From JAUVKA01 sp964465145 (GTDB lineage Bacteria; Bacteroidota; Bacteroidia; Bacteroidales; UBA12481), in contig CAYXJR010000075.1 of assembly GCA_964465145.1 (NCBI GenBank), positions 1-20,506 of the forward strand: 20,506 nucleotides of DNA, written 5' to 3'. Shown here one piece after another: positions 1 through 7,713 of the stretch. Numbering within the stretch: the first letter of the stretch is position 1; each line of letters starts with the position of its first letter. The notes beneath the pieces were generated by a model, which had not been told where the DNA came from, did no database searches, and saw nothing but the letters and a program-made list of their open reading frames with translations. The translations under genes and the position numbers were made by a program.

Positions 1-78
1 TGCTTGTTAAAAACAAACAAGAACTAACCTGAGCAACCGAATTTGGCGGTCATAGCTAATAACTAATAAAAACTGTCT

Positions 79-1995
79 ATGAAAAAATTTACACTACTCC
101 TTGCATTGTTTGGGTTTCTAGCTGGAACAGCGGCCCAGGCACAGAATACCTCAGGAAAACTTAAAGGATCCGGTGAGGTATTTTTTTCTGAAACATTCGG
201 ATGGGGGAACCCGGACGATCCGAAAGGCTGGACAGCACCCGATGGGTATTACATGGTAGATCCTAGTGATAATGGTTACAACTGGCATTGGTGGCCCAAT
301 GACAGTTTGATTGCTGAGTGGACTAAAGAGCCTCCATTTCAATCTACTACTAAAGAGGACGGACACCTTTGCCTATTCGCTAATCTTTACAACAATTACA
401 AGGATCCAAGAATTGGATTGGATAACTCGATTGTTTTCCCAACTTTTGATTGTAGCACCCGTAGCTCCGTGGCGATTCGTTTTGAAACTAGCTTCATGAA
501 CTATTCCGGTGGTACCCAACTGATTGAGGTCTCCAACGATGCCGGAGTTCACTGGGCTGCTTATGACTGTGGTTTTGGAACCGGCCACAAGGATCGCCCG
601 AATGATGTTGCCCCTGGTGTACCAGCCATTTTCCAGGCTAATATTTCTGAGGTAGCTGCAGGAGTACCTGAAGTAATTATAAAAATTACATGGAGAGATA
701 CCGATATGTACTATTGGTTGATCGATGACCTGACTATTGCTGAGGCCTTTGATAACGACCTGCAGATGCAGCACTATATCGTTGAGTGGGATGATGGAGA
801 TGATGATACTGCAGAAAGTACAACTTATATGATGCCAAAATCCCAGTTGACAGGTTCATTCTTCAATTTTCAATCCAGTGTATTTAACTTTGGGGAAATG
901 GATCAGAATGATATGTACCTGGAATTGGACATTACTAAAAATAACCAAAGTGTTTTCAACCAAACAAGTGAAGTAACCTGGCTAAGCACTCTTTATACTG
1001 ATACCGCTAATTTGGATGGTGTTTATACACCAACCGATTATGGCCATTATAAAATTTCCTATGAATGGCATCAGTCAGAGGAGGAACAGACTCCGGAGGA
1101 TAATAAGGCGGAAATATTCTTCCATGTCACAGACTCTGTTTATAGTCGTGCCGATGAATCCTCGGATTTATCCTGGGCCTACGGTTTTGAAAGATATACT
1201 TATGGATTTGGCGAGGAATTCTGGAATATTGATCACTTTGCCGGATCGCGTTTCCCGATTTATGGAGATTGCGAAGTGGATGGTGTATCTGTTTTTATTA
1301 CCGGTGGATGGGCCGATGGTCTGATTGACTTCCGGTACACATTGTATTGGCTGCCTCCGCCAGAGGAGGATCCGGATAATGAAGGTGCCATTCAATTGTT
1401 ATTCACAGAATCATTGGAATTGGATTCCACTATGTTCGGTACCTGGGTATACCTTCCATTTGAAAAAGATGGGGAGTCTGAATTCCTGATGGCTGGTGAT
1501 ATGGTTTATGCTGGTATCCAGTATAATAACTATCATGATGAAGAGAAGGACAGACGGAATTATAACCTGGCAATTGGAGTGGATATGTCCAATCCAAGAA
1601 AAGATCCGAGGTCAATAGGTTGGACTCCTGAAGTTGGCTGGGATGCAGGTGATTTTATTGGAAAGCGTAACCTGATGATCAAACTCTTGCTCAATGAACA
1701 CGGAAACACTGTTGATGGGATTGACCTGAACAGTAATATTTCAAGCCTTGAGCAGAATTATCCCAACCCATTCATATCCAGGACAGAAATTGATTATAAA
1801 CTGGCCGTGGCAAATGATGTAACCATTGATATCACAGACATTACCGGTAGGGTTGTGAAGCAACTCAATGAAGGCTTCCGGGATGCTGGAAACCACACAG
1901 CCACTATCAATGCGAATGATTTTGAATCAGGGATTTATTTTTATACTCTGAAAGCTGGAGATTTTGTTGAAACCAAACGAATGATTGTGAAGTAA
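79..1995 (+). CDS. Secreted protein with C-terminal T9SS type A sorting domain
   Basis: The 638-residue protein begins with a signal peptide: MKKF, a hydrophobic stretch to about residue 18, then AQA with likely cleavage after residue 21. The last 80 or so residues match a T9SS type A sorting domain. They start with SSLEQNYPNPF, continue with DITGRVVKQL and SGIYFYTL, and end in a short basic tail (ETKRMIVK). Such domains direct export across the outer membrane by the type IX system, usually with removal of the domain and release or surface attachment. The middle (about 30-550) is rich in Trp, Tyr, Asp and Glu and looks like beta-sandwich domains. Residues 30-220 resemble the jelly-roll (MAM-like) regions common in such cargo, but I see no catalytic motif. 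The gene has its own terminator and no obvious link to the T6SS genes. The export route is fairly sure; the function is unknown. Confidence 0.85.
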   Translation: MKKFTLLLALFGFLAGTAAQAQNTSGKLKGSGEVFFSETFGWGNPDDPKGWTAPDGYYMVDPSDNGYNWHWWPNDSLIAEWTKEPPFQSTTKEDGHLCLFANLYNNYKDPRIGLDNSIVFPTFDCSTRSSVAIRFETSFMNYSGGTQLIEVSNDAGVHWAAYDCGFGTGHKDRPNDVAPGVPAIFQANISEVAAGVPEVIIKITWRDTDMYYWLIDDLTIAEAFDNDLQMQHYIVEWDDGDDDTAESTTYMMPKSQLTGSFFNFQSSVFNFGEMDQNDMYLELDITKNNQSVFNQTSEVTWLSTLYTDTANLDGVYTPTDYGHYKISYEWHQSEEEQTPEDNKAEIFFHVTDSVYSRADESSDLSWAYGFERYTYGFGEEFWNIDHFAGSRFPIYGDCEVDGVSVFITGGWADGLIDFRYTLYWLPPPEEDPDNEGAIQLLFTESLELDSTMFGTWVYLPFEKDGESEFLMAGDMVYAGIQYNNYHDEEKDRRNYNLAIGVDMSNPRKDPRSIGWTPEVGWDAGDFIGKRNLMIKLLLNEHGNTVDGIDLNSNISSLEQNYPNPFISRTEIDYKLAVANDVTIDITDITGRVVKQLNEGFRDAGNHTATINANDFESGIYFYTLKAGDFVETKRMIVK

Positions 1996-2013
1996 TTCAT
2001 GAATATCGATTCT

Positions 2014-2050
2014 AAAAAGGGTTGCTCCTGTCTGGGGCAACCTTTTTTTT
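2014..2050 (+). terminator. Rho-independent terminator after the T9SS cargo gene
   Basis: The left arm (2014-2028, AAAAAGGGTTGCTCC) pairs with the right arm starting at 2034 (GGGGCAACC) around a five-base loop, and eight T residues follow (2043-2050). The stem has nine pairs, one of them a G-T wobble, extended by A-T pairs from the flanking A and T runs. It lies 19 bases after the stop codon at 1995 and separates this gene from the T6SS operon. Confidence 0.88.
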
Positions 2051-2104
2051 GGAGTATTATTAGCCCATCTGCTGGTTTTCCATGCTGTTTAAATAACATA
2101 GCTG

Positions 2105-2136
2105 TTTAGGAAAATCTTTAATAATTCTTATTTTTG
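2105..2136 (+). promoter_or_regulatory. Candidate Bacteroidota-type promoter of the tssG operon
   Basis: TATTTTTG at 2129-2136 fits the Bacteroidota -7 box TAnnTTTG exactly. TTTA at 2105-2108 is one base from the -33 box TTTG, with a 20-base spacer. The site follows the terminator of the previous gene and lies just before the TTG start of tssG at 2154, implying a very short leader of about ten bases. The assignment rests on pattern match and position only. Confidence 0.5.
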
Positions 2137-2153
2137 TTTAAAAGCCAGCTTCG

Positions 2154-3104
2154 TTGAGTAAATTAAGTGTTATTGCCGATTATGTGAATCATCTTTCAAT
2201 CGATTTGAAAGCGGAGACCTTAATTGCCATGCTTCTAAAGGATTCCCTTGACACGAAAGATATAATAATAGCTTTTGATGGTCAGCTCAAAAGAAAGTAT
2301 ACCAAGGACGTATCAAAGGCCCTTTTATATGAATTCGAGAGCGGAGAGAAAGCTATCACTTTTCATCTTAACCGTGATGGCATTTATGATGCTTTGCCAG
2401 AATCCCTGTTTCATAGTTTCTCCGAAGAAGCCTTAGTAAGAGGTGAGGAGATGGCAAGAGATTCGATGAAGCTTAAGAATGAAGAAAAGGAAGCTCGTTC
2501 ATTTTTTGAACCATTTGAGAGCCAGATTTTTTTTCAACTTGCCAATTTGGCATCCAGGGAAAATTCGCTTTTTAATAATATGTATTCGAGACTATTGCAG
2601 GGATTGATTCCTGATTTCTGGAATATAAGCAGGGAAATTCCCCTGGAGTTTGCTGATCGTTTGATAAGGATGATACCTATGGCTCATAAGATTGTGGGGG
2701 ATATAGAATTAACAACCCAAGCCTTTGAATTTGTTTTGAATGAAAAAGTTTTAATTGAATTTAATTCCGCACACGGCAAACAGAATGTCAAAAATTCCAC
2801 AACCTCCCTGGGCGTTGGGTTGGGGGAAGGTTTTCTCGGAATAGATACATTTAGCGGAAATATGCCGGAAATTTTCATCGGGAATATCAGAATATCTGTT
2901 GGGCCGATATGTCATCTTGAGATTAATCAATACCTTAAAGGTGGCTGGATTAAAACCTTGCTGGATTACTTATGCAGCTATTTTTTACCCATGGAGTTAG
3001 CTGTAAATACGATAATGATCCCCGGTAGGGATCAAACAGAATTCGTTCTCAATGAAGCTGAACCGGAAAAAAACAGCTATTTGGGATACAATTCAGTTTT
3101 ATAA
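2154..3104 (+). CDS. tssG: T6SS baseplate subunit TssG
   Basis: This 316-residue cytoplasmic protein resembles TssG, which with TssE, TssF and TssK forms the baseplate wedge on which tube and sheath assemble. Visible family traits are an early DLKAETLIAMLL segment (compare the common D-x-x-A-E-x-x-A-x-x-L start of TssG proteins), NRDGIYDALPESLFH near residue 75-90, and FFEPFE near 122. A C-terminal half with GEGFLGIDTF and IRISVGP follows, all without a signal peptide. The length suits the family. The start is TTG: an in-frame stop at 2139-2141 excludes anything upstream, and the next ATG (codon 27) would cut into the conserved N-terminal helix. It is first in the operon, with tssK 34 bases downstream. 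The identification is reasonably sure from the order G-K-E-F as well as from sequence, although TssG is a divergent family. Confidence 0.8.
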   Translation: MSKLSVIADYVNHLSIDLKAETLIAMLLKDSLDTKDIIIAFDGQLKRKYTKDVSKALLYEFESGEKAITFHLNRDGIYDALPESLFHSFSEEALVRGEEMARDSMKLKNEEKEARSFFEPFESQIFFQLANLASRENSLFNNMYSRLLQGLIPDFWNISREIPLEFADRLIRMIPMAHKIVGDIELTTQAFEFVLNEKVLIEFNSAHGKQNVKNSTTSLGVGLGEGFLGIDTFSGNMPEIFIGNIRISVGPICHLEINQYLKGGWIKTLLDYLCSYFLPMELAVNTIMIPGRDQTEFVLNEAEPEKNSYLGYNSVL

Positions 3105-3138
3105 GGAAATATTATAGATAGAAATTTAAAAAATCATT

Positions 3139-4278
3139 ATGCCATCCTATATGAAATATCTCAACGTAAACTGGGTGAATGGAATGAAGATCAGCAAAGA
3201 TCATTTCATCCAACAGGATAACGCCTTCGACGATAAACTCCGTGATGCTGCAGGATTATTTCTGAACAGCATGAATTATGGCCTCATGCCCTTGTGGCCT
3301 GGAGAGCAGGGAGGGGATTTTAAAGTTGTCTTAAAAGTTGACAATCAAAAACTTCTGAAAGTGGACCTGGTTCAGTGCAGGGCGGTTACACCAGGCGGGG
3401 CAAGAATTGAAATACTGGAAGATAACAGATATCCCCCTTTCTCCATTGATCTTACAAAAGAGATCGAGGCCCTCAGGGCTGGGGAAACCTCTGATTATTA
3501 TATTCTTCTTAATGTTGATCTATTTAACCGGGTTCCGGTTGGCGAGCTGGATGCTTCGGAAGAACCTCCCAGATATCCTCACACCAAGGCTGGATACCGG
3601 GTCAGCATTTTTCCTGCCAGCCAAGTGGTTAAGGAGGGAATTAATCCTACTTCAATATTTATTGGGAAACTTTTTCTTGGGCAGGATAAGCATGAAATAG
3701 CTGATAACTATATCCCGCCATGCATGAGTCTGAGATCTCATCATGAGCTAATGGCATTTTATTCCATAACGGAAAAATTCTTTAATCATCTCGAATTGGA
3801 TCTTCTGAGTATTATAAGAAAGATCAACGATAAGAATCAGGACACCAGCCTGGCTACCTCGGTTAAATTTTTATCTGAAAATCTATTGCAATATATTTCA
3901 GGCCAAAATATTAAACTTCGATGGGAAATACCTGATCAGGCCCCAGTTTATCTTTTTGAGGGAATTGCCGGATTTGCAAGAATTATGCGAAATACCATTG
4001 ATTCGAATGCCTCGGCGAGTAAGGAGGAATTGTTAAACTACTTCACCAATTGGTCAGAATTAAAGCAGGGTGATTTTGAGAAACTACTTGTATATTGTAT
4101 CAATTTCGAGTATGATCACAATGAAATACTTAACAATGTGGAGCAGTTTAATGAGTTTATCCAAATCATGACTGCTCTGTTTACAAAGCTTGAATCACTT
4201 GCCTATATCGGTAAGAAAAAGGAAACAAGCATATTTGTTAAAGAAGATAAAGCCAAGAGGAGCTTCCTGGCTGACTGA
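3139..4278 (+). CDS. tssK: T6SS baseplate adaptor TssK
   Basis: TssK is the trimeric cytoplasmic protein that connects the baseplate wedges (TssF/TssG) to the trans-envelope complex. The 379-residue product opens with the characteristic NVNWVNGMKISKDHFIQQD, corresponding to the W-x-x-G-M...H-F-x-Q-Q-D signature of TssK. It also has AVTPGGARIEI near residues 82-92 in the N-terminal beta-sandwich shell domain, then YIPPCMSL near 191-198, followed by a helical middle part and a small C-terminal domain. In other T6SSs that C-terminal domain docks to the membrane complex; in subtype iii the partner should be a TssN/TssO-type protein rather than TssL/TssM, which is an inference. The length is somewhat shorter than the roughly 440 residues usual in Pseudomonadota. 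An alternative start at Met5 is possible. Confidence 0.9.
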   Translation: MPSYMKYLNVNWVNGMKISKDHFIQQDNAFDDKLRDAAGLFLNSMNYGLMPLWPGEQGGDFKVVLKVDNQKLLKVDLVQCRAVTPGGARIEILEDNRYPPFSIDLTKEIEALRAGETSDYYILLNVDLFNRVPVGELDASEEPPRYPHTKAGYRVSIFPASQVVKEGINPTSIFIGKLFLGQDKHEIADNYIPPCMSLRSHHELMAFYSITEKFFNHLELDLLSIIRKINDKNQDTSLATSVKFLSENLLQYISGQNIKLRWEIPDQAPVYLFEGIAGFARIMRNTIDSNASASKEELLNYFTNWSELKQGDFEKLLVYCINFEYDHNEILNNVEQFNEFIQIMTALFTKLESLAYIGKKKETSIFVKEDKAKRSFLAD

Positions 4279-4304
4279 TCATTAATTGTTTAAGAATCAG
4301 ACAT

Positions 4305-4736
4305 ATGTTCAGTAATTACTTAAATATCCCAATAAATTTTAAGGATATTAGGCAGAAAGGTACAGTTGAAAGAATAGATGTAAAAAAATCTATTCACAGC
4401 ATGATCCATCTGATCACTACCACCCAGTATAATGAGGTCAGACATGATCCGAGTTTTGGTTGTGATATATGGCAGTATGATTTTGAGAATATTTATAATC
4501 CGCATTTATTTAAGGAAGAGTTAAAGAAATCTATCAAGAACTCAATAAGTAGCAACGAGAAACGGCTGGTAAATGTTAATGTTGATTTACAGATTGAGCA
4601 GGTTGAGATTACCACCAAAGTGAGGAATAAGCGGATTAAAACAAGGATCAGGCTCATTGTAACAGGGTTGATTGATAAGACTAATGAACCTCTGAATCAC
4701 CACGAAATGTTTTTTATTGGGCCCTTGTCGTATTAG
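4305..4736 (+). CDS. tssE: T6SS baseplate protein TssE (gp25-like)
   Basis: TssE is the homologue of phage T4 gp25 and starts sheath polymerisation from the baseplate. The 143-residue protein contains the gp25/lysozyme-like core. An amphipathic helix with HSMIHLITTTQYNEVR leads into DPSFGCDIWQYDFEN, corresponding to the conserved E-R-x-x-x-P-x-F-G region; the usual Glu-Ala-Arg/Gly-Glu-Arg element reads NEVR here. A beta-rich tail carries VDLQIEQVEI and TRIRLIVTGLI. There is no signal peptide. It lies 26 bases after tssK and 45 bases before tssF, clearly one transcription unit. Length and position both suit the family. Confidence 0.9.
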   Translation: MFSNYLNIPINFKDIRQKGTVERIDVKKSIHSMIHLITTTQYNEVRHDPSFGCDIWQYDFENIYNPHLFKEELKKSIKNSISSNEKRLVNVNVDLQIEQVEITTKVRNKRIKTRIRLIVTGLIDKTNEPLNHHEMFFIGPLSY

Positions 4737-4781
4737 AATTTTGACATCCTAATTTATTTGGAACGAATTGAACTTTAGAAC

Positions 4782-6638
4782 ATGCCGATAGAATCAGCAG
4801 ACAGCATAAAAAGAAGGATGATCCAGAATGCATCCAGAATGTGGGGATATCCTGATGATCAGGATATTAACTCTTTTGATCCTATTGTTGGCATGATTCT
4901 GGGTGCCCTGGCAGATGAGTTGACCACAGTTTCCACCGAAATTCAGAAAACTGATGCCAGGGTGATACAAAAACTGCTTGACTTACTATTCAATCAGAAT
5001 TTATTTACCCACTTTCCAGCTCATGGAATAGTCCAGGCTAGTCCTGTTCAGCCGTATGTTTTAGTTTCTGATTCGAGCCAGTTCTCTTACAGAAAAAGGA
5101 TTGAGGATTCACAGAGTAGAAGAGGCAAACCAGAGGAGCGCAACATTCATTTTACTGCCTCTGGAGAGTTTAAACTTTTCAAGGGCCAGGTTAAGATATT
5201 CGCAGGCGGGAACCAAATGTTCCTCCTATCAGGCCAGGTCAAGGAGGCCATAGATTTATCCGGGATCTCCCAGGTCCCTGAATTAGGTAAACTCTATATA
5301 GGTTTGGAATTGGACAAGCAAATTGATGACCTTGCCGGTCTTTCTTTGCATTTTTCACTGAAGAACATTCCTAATGAAGATCGATTTTACAGGTCCCTTA
5401 CAACAGGCATGTGGTTTATTAATGAAGAAGAGGTTAGTTTCTCACAGGGACTGGATTTCGCACTCCATCAGGAGGTTAATGGATTGGAAGAACTTTTCAG
5501 GCAGGAGAATGATATATCATACCGTGCCTGTAAATATGTCAACGATTTTTATGGTCACCAGTTTATGGTTCTTGAAGGGGAAAGTATGCCTACCGAGCGT
5601 TTCCTGAGAACTGGCACTCTTCCCTCTGAATTAGTACAAGCTTATTCTGATGATATAATCAAACTAATCCCAGCCAACCTTTTCTGGGTAAAAATTGAGT
5701 TGGCCCAACCCTTATCACCGGAAATGATAAGCCAACTAAATCTTTCAATGAACTGTTTCCCTATCATAAACAGAGGTATAAATGAATTTACTCAATCCCT
5801 GAAAAAGGGGTCCAACATTATCCCACTTAATTCAGATGATATTTATTATGATGTAAAACAAATATCTGACAGCAAGGGGACAATATTTGAATTGGCAAAT
5901 TCGGTGCAAAACGCTAAAGATCAAAAGAATATCTATTCCCTTCGTCAAGGTGGTATTGCTCGGTTTGATTCCAGGGACGCTCTTGAATCCATAGATCATC
6001 TGACCGACCTTGTCAGAAATGAAAGTGCTGCATTTTCCATACTGGGAACTGACATGATTTCCTCGGAGCTAAAGGAGTTGGATCAGATAATTACCCGATT
6101 GAAACAGCGACTTGAGACCAGCTCAAACAGCTCTGGGACAAGTTCATATGTCATGTTGAATTCTGAAAATAATTACGAACGGGTGCATGTGGAATTCTGG
6201 TCAACAAGCGGTGAGTTAGCCAACAATATTCGATCCGGATCAAGGTTGAATGTTTATCGTGGCCGCGATATTAATGCCAATTCAGTATACCTGCTCACAA
6301 ACACTATAGGTGGAAGGCAAAAGTTAACCGAGGAAGATAAATTATATAAATTAAGAAGAGCTCTTCTGTCCAAAGGCCGTATAGCCACCAGGGAGGATAT
6401 TAAAGCCTTATGTTTTGAGCTTTTTGGGAAAGAATTGCAAAAAGTGGAGATTCAAAATGGAATTAAGGCAGAGGATGGACCTAAAAAGGGACTGGTTCAA
6501 ACGCTGGACATAGTTCTAATCCTCAAGAAACAACACAAATTGAATGAAGAAGATCTGAAGCATAAAGTTGATGGGCTGAAGATTATGCTCAAACAAGGAT
6601 CCATTAATATGGTCCTGTACCGGGTAATTGTCCGCTAG
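4782..6638 (+). CDS. tssF: T6SS baseplate subunit TssF
   Basis: TssF is the large wedge protein of the T6SS baseplate and pairs with TssG. The 618-residue product starts with a helical region (IKRRMIQNASRMWGY, then FDPIVGMILGALADEL and RVIQKLLDLLF), the typical TssF opening in which a bundle is followed by a leucine-rich helix and HFPAHGIVQASP near residue 80. Long beta-rich middle domains follow. The C-terminal third holds YKLRRALLSKGRIATREDI near 525-543, a feature seen at the end of TssF and related baseplate proteins. No signal peptide or membrane segment is present. It is the last recognised baseplate gene of the operon; the PKD gene begins 59 bases later. Confidence 0.88.
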   Translation: MPIESADSIKRRMIQNASRMWGYPDDQDINSFDPIVGMILGALADELTTVSTEIQKTDARVIQKLLDLLFNQNLFTHFPAHGIVQASPVQPYVLVSDSSQFSYRKRIEDSQSRRGKPEERNIHFTASGEFKLFKGQVKIFAGGNQMFLLSGQVKEAIDLSGISQVPELGKLYIGLELDKQIDDLAGLSLHFSLKNIPNEDRFYRSLTTGMWFINEEEVSFSQGLDFALHQEVNGLEELFRQENDISYRACKYVNDFYGHQFMVLEGESMPTERFLRTGTLPSELVQAYSDDIIKLIPANLFWVKIELAQPLSPEMISQLNLSMNCFPIINRGINEFTQSLKKGSNIIPLNSDDIYYDVKQISDSKGTIFELANSVQNAKDQKNIYSLRQGGIARFDSRDALESIDHLTDLVRNESAAFSILGTDMISSELKELDQIITRLKQRLETSSNSSGTSSYVMLNSENNYERVHVEFWSTSGELANNIRSGSRLNVYRGRDINANSVYLLTNTIGGRQKLTEEDKLYKLRRALLSKGRIATREDIKALCFELFGKELQKVEIQNGIKAEDGPKKGLVQTLDIVLILKKQHKLNEEDLKHKVDGLKIMLKQGSINMVLYRVIVR

Positions 6639-6666
6639 TCGGATTCAATAATTCCAAAAAATTTCC

Positions 6667-6674
6667 TATATTTG
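6667..6674 (+). promoter_or_regulatory. Possible -7 box before the first PKD gene
   Basis: TATATTTG fits the TAnnTTTG consensus 24 bases before the chosen ATG of the first PKD gene. No convincing -33 TTTG lies at the right distance, and the 59-base gap after tssF also fits plain operon read-through. It is at best an internal promoter. Confidence 0.25.
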
Positions 6675-6697
6675 ATTTGAAGCGTATTAGGAAAAAA

Positions 6698-7570
6698 ATG
6701 ATAAATTTTTACAAAATCATTCCTTGTGTAGTATTATTTGGTCTTTCAGCTCAACTAGTTGGCCAGGTGAATTATGCTTCAAATGTCAGGACGGATATTT
6801 CTACCAGTCAAAAAATGTTAATTACCTATGATTTATTATCCCCGGAGGTAGGGTCCCTTTATAATGTCAGCCTTTCCCTGACCTATAAGGGTAATAAAAT
6901 TAGTTTCAACAATGCGTTTGGAGATTTTGGCCGGCTCATTGAGGCAGGAAGAGAAAAAGCAATCGTCTGGTATTATAAAAATGATTTTGAAGGAAACATT
7001 ACGGAGGTGAAAGTTGATATTCAGGCCAGGATCATTCCTGCACCTGAGGCCGGGTTTAATTATGAAATAATTGGTGAAAAACTTCCTTTCCAGGTGATTT
7101 TTCAAAATCAGTCAAAGAACTGTGGTTCATATATTTGGCATTTCGATGACCCCGGTTCCGGACCAAGCAATACATCAGAACTTGAAAACCCGGAGCACAC
7201 ATATTTGAGATCACGTGTTTATACAGTTAGTTTGGTTGCAACTGCTGAAGAAAGTGAGTTAAAGGATTCCATTTCAATTCAGGTCAATTTGAATATTGGT
7301 GAATTACCGGTTGCCAATTTTAATTATAAACTAGTATCTAAGGCTGCGCCTGCAACTGCATGGTTCAAAAATACCGCAATCCATGCCAGTGAATATCACT
7401 GGAATTTTGACGATCCGGACTCTGGAAGCCAAAATTATTCTGGGAAGAAGAACCCTGTCCATATTTTTTCGCGCCCCGGTAATTATAAAGTGGTTTTGAC
7501 AGTAACGAATACAAACAGTATGGAAAGCCATAGTCATACTGAAAATATAGTAGTTTCAGGTTCCAACTAA
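6698..7570 (+). CDS. Secreted two-PKD-domain protein linked to the T6SS operon
   Basis: The product of 290 residues has a signal peptide (MINFYKII, hydrophobic to about residue 17, then QLVGQ). Residues about 24-105 form a beta-rich domain (YASNVRTDISTSQKMLITYD, later KAIVWYYKNDFEGNI) that closely parallels the start of the next gene's product. Two PKD domains follow, near 110-200 and 205-289, each with a changed signature: WHFDDPGSG and WNFDDPDSG, where WDFGDPGSG is usual. I chose ATG at 6698 because an upstream TTG at 6677 would add MKRIRKK with no benefit. PKD domains are Ig-like folds used in surface and periplasmic proteins, often for protein or glycan contact. No lipobox or T9SS domain is seen, so the periplasm is the likeliest location. 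The position directly after tssF suggests a role in the T6SS envelope complex, which is inference. I cannot match it to TssP, TssQ or TssR. Confidence 0.7.
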   Translation: MINFYKIIPCVVLFGLSAQLVGQVNYASNVRTDISTSQKMLITYDLLSPEVGSLYNVSLSLTYKGNKISFNNAFGDFGRLIEAGREKAIVWYYKNDFEGNITEVKVDIQARIIPAPEAGFNYEIIGEKLPFQVIFQNQSKNCGSYIWHFDDPGSGPSNTSELENPEHTYLRSRVYTVSLVATAEESELKDSISIQVNLNIGELPVANFNYKLVSKAAPATAWFKNTAIHASEYHWNFDDPDSGSQNYSGKKNPVHIFSRPGNYKVVLTVTNTNSMESHSHTENIVVSGSN

Positions 7571-7607
7571 TTGCCCGCAACAGAATCCCCATTAGGAAAA
7601 CATTTCA

Positions 7608-7615
7608 TACATTTG
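7608..7615 (+). promoter_or_regulatory. Possible -7 box before the second PKD gene
   Basis: TACATTTG fits TAnnTTTG in the 143-base gap between the two PKD genes. No matching -33 element is seen and the site is about 100 bases from the start codon. It may be chance in A/T-rich DNA, though the gap is wider than elsewhere in this operon. Confidence 0.2.
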
Positions 7616-7713
7616 AATTGTTGGATTATAGATTTATAACCTGGCTGATTGGATAATGAATTTAAATACTTAAAATAGAATTCATCTGATCAAAAAATAA
7701 TAAAACAATACTG

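Noticed and set aside
3..21. Inverted repeat CTTGTT / AACAAG near the left edge
   Set aside because: Six A/T-rich pairs with no T-tract; it could be the tail of a terminator of a gene outside the window but cannot be supported.
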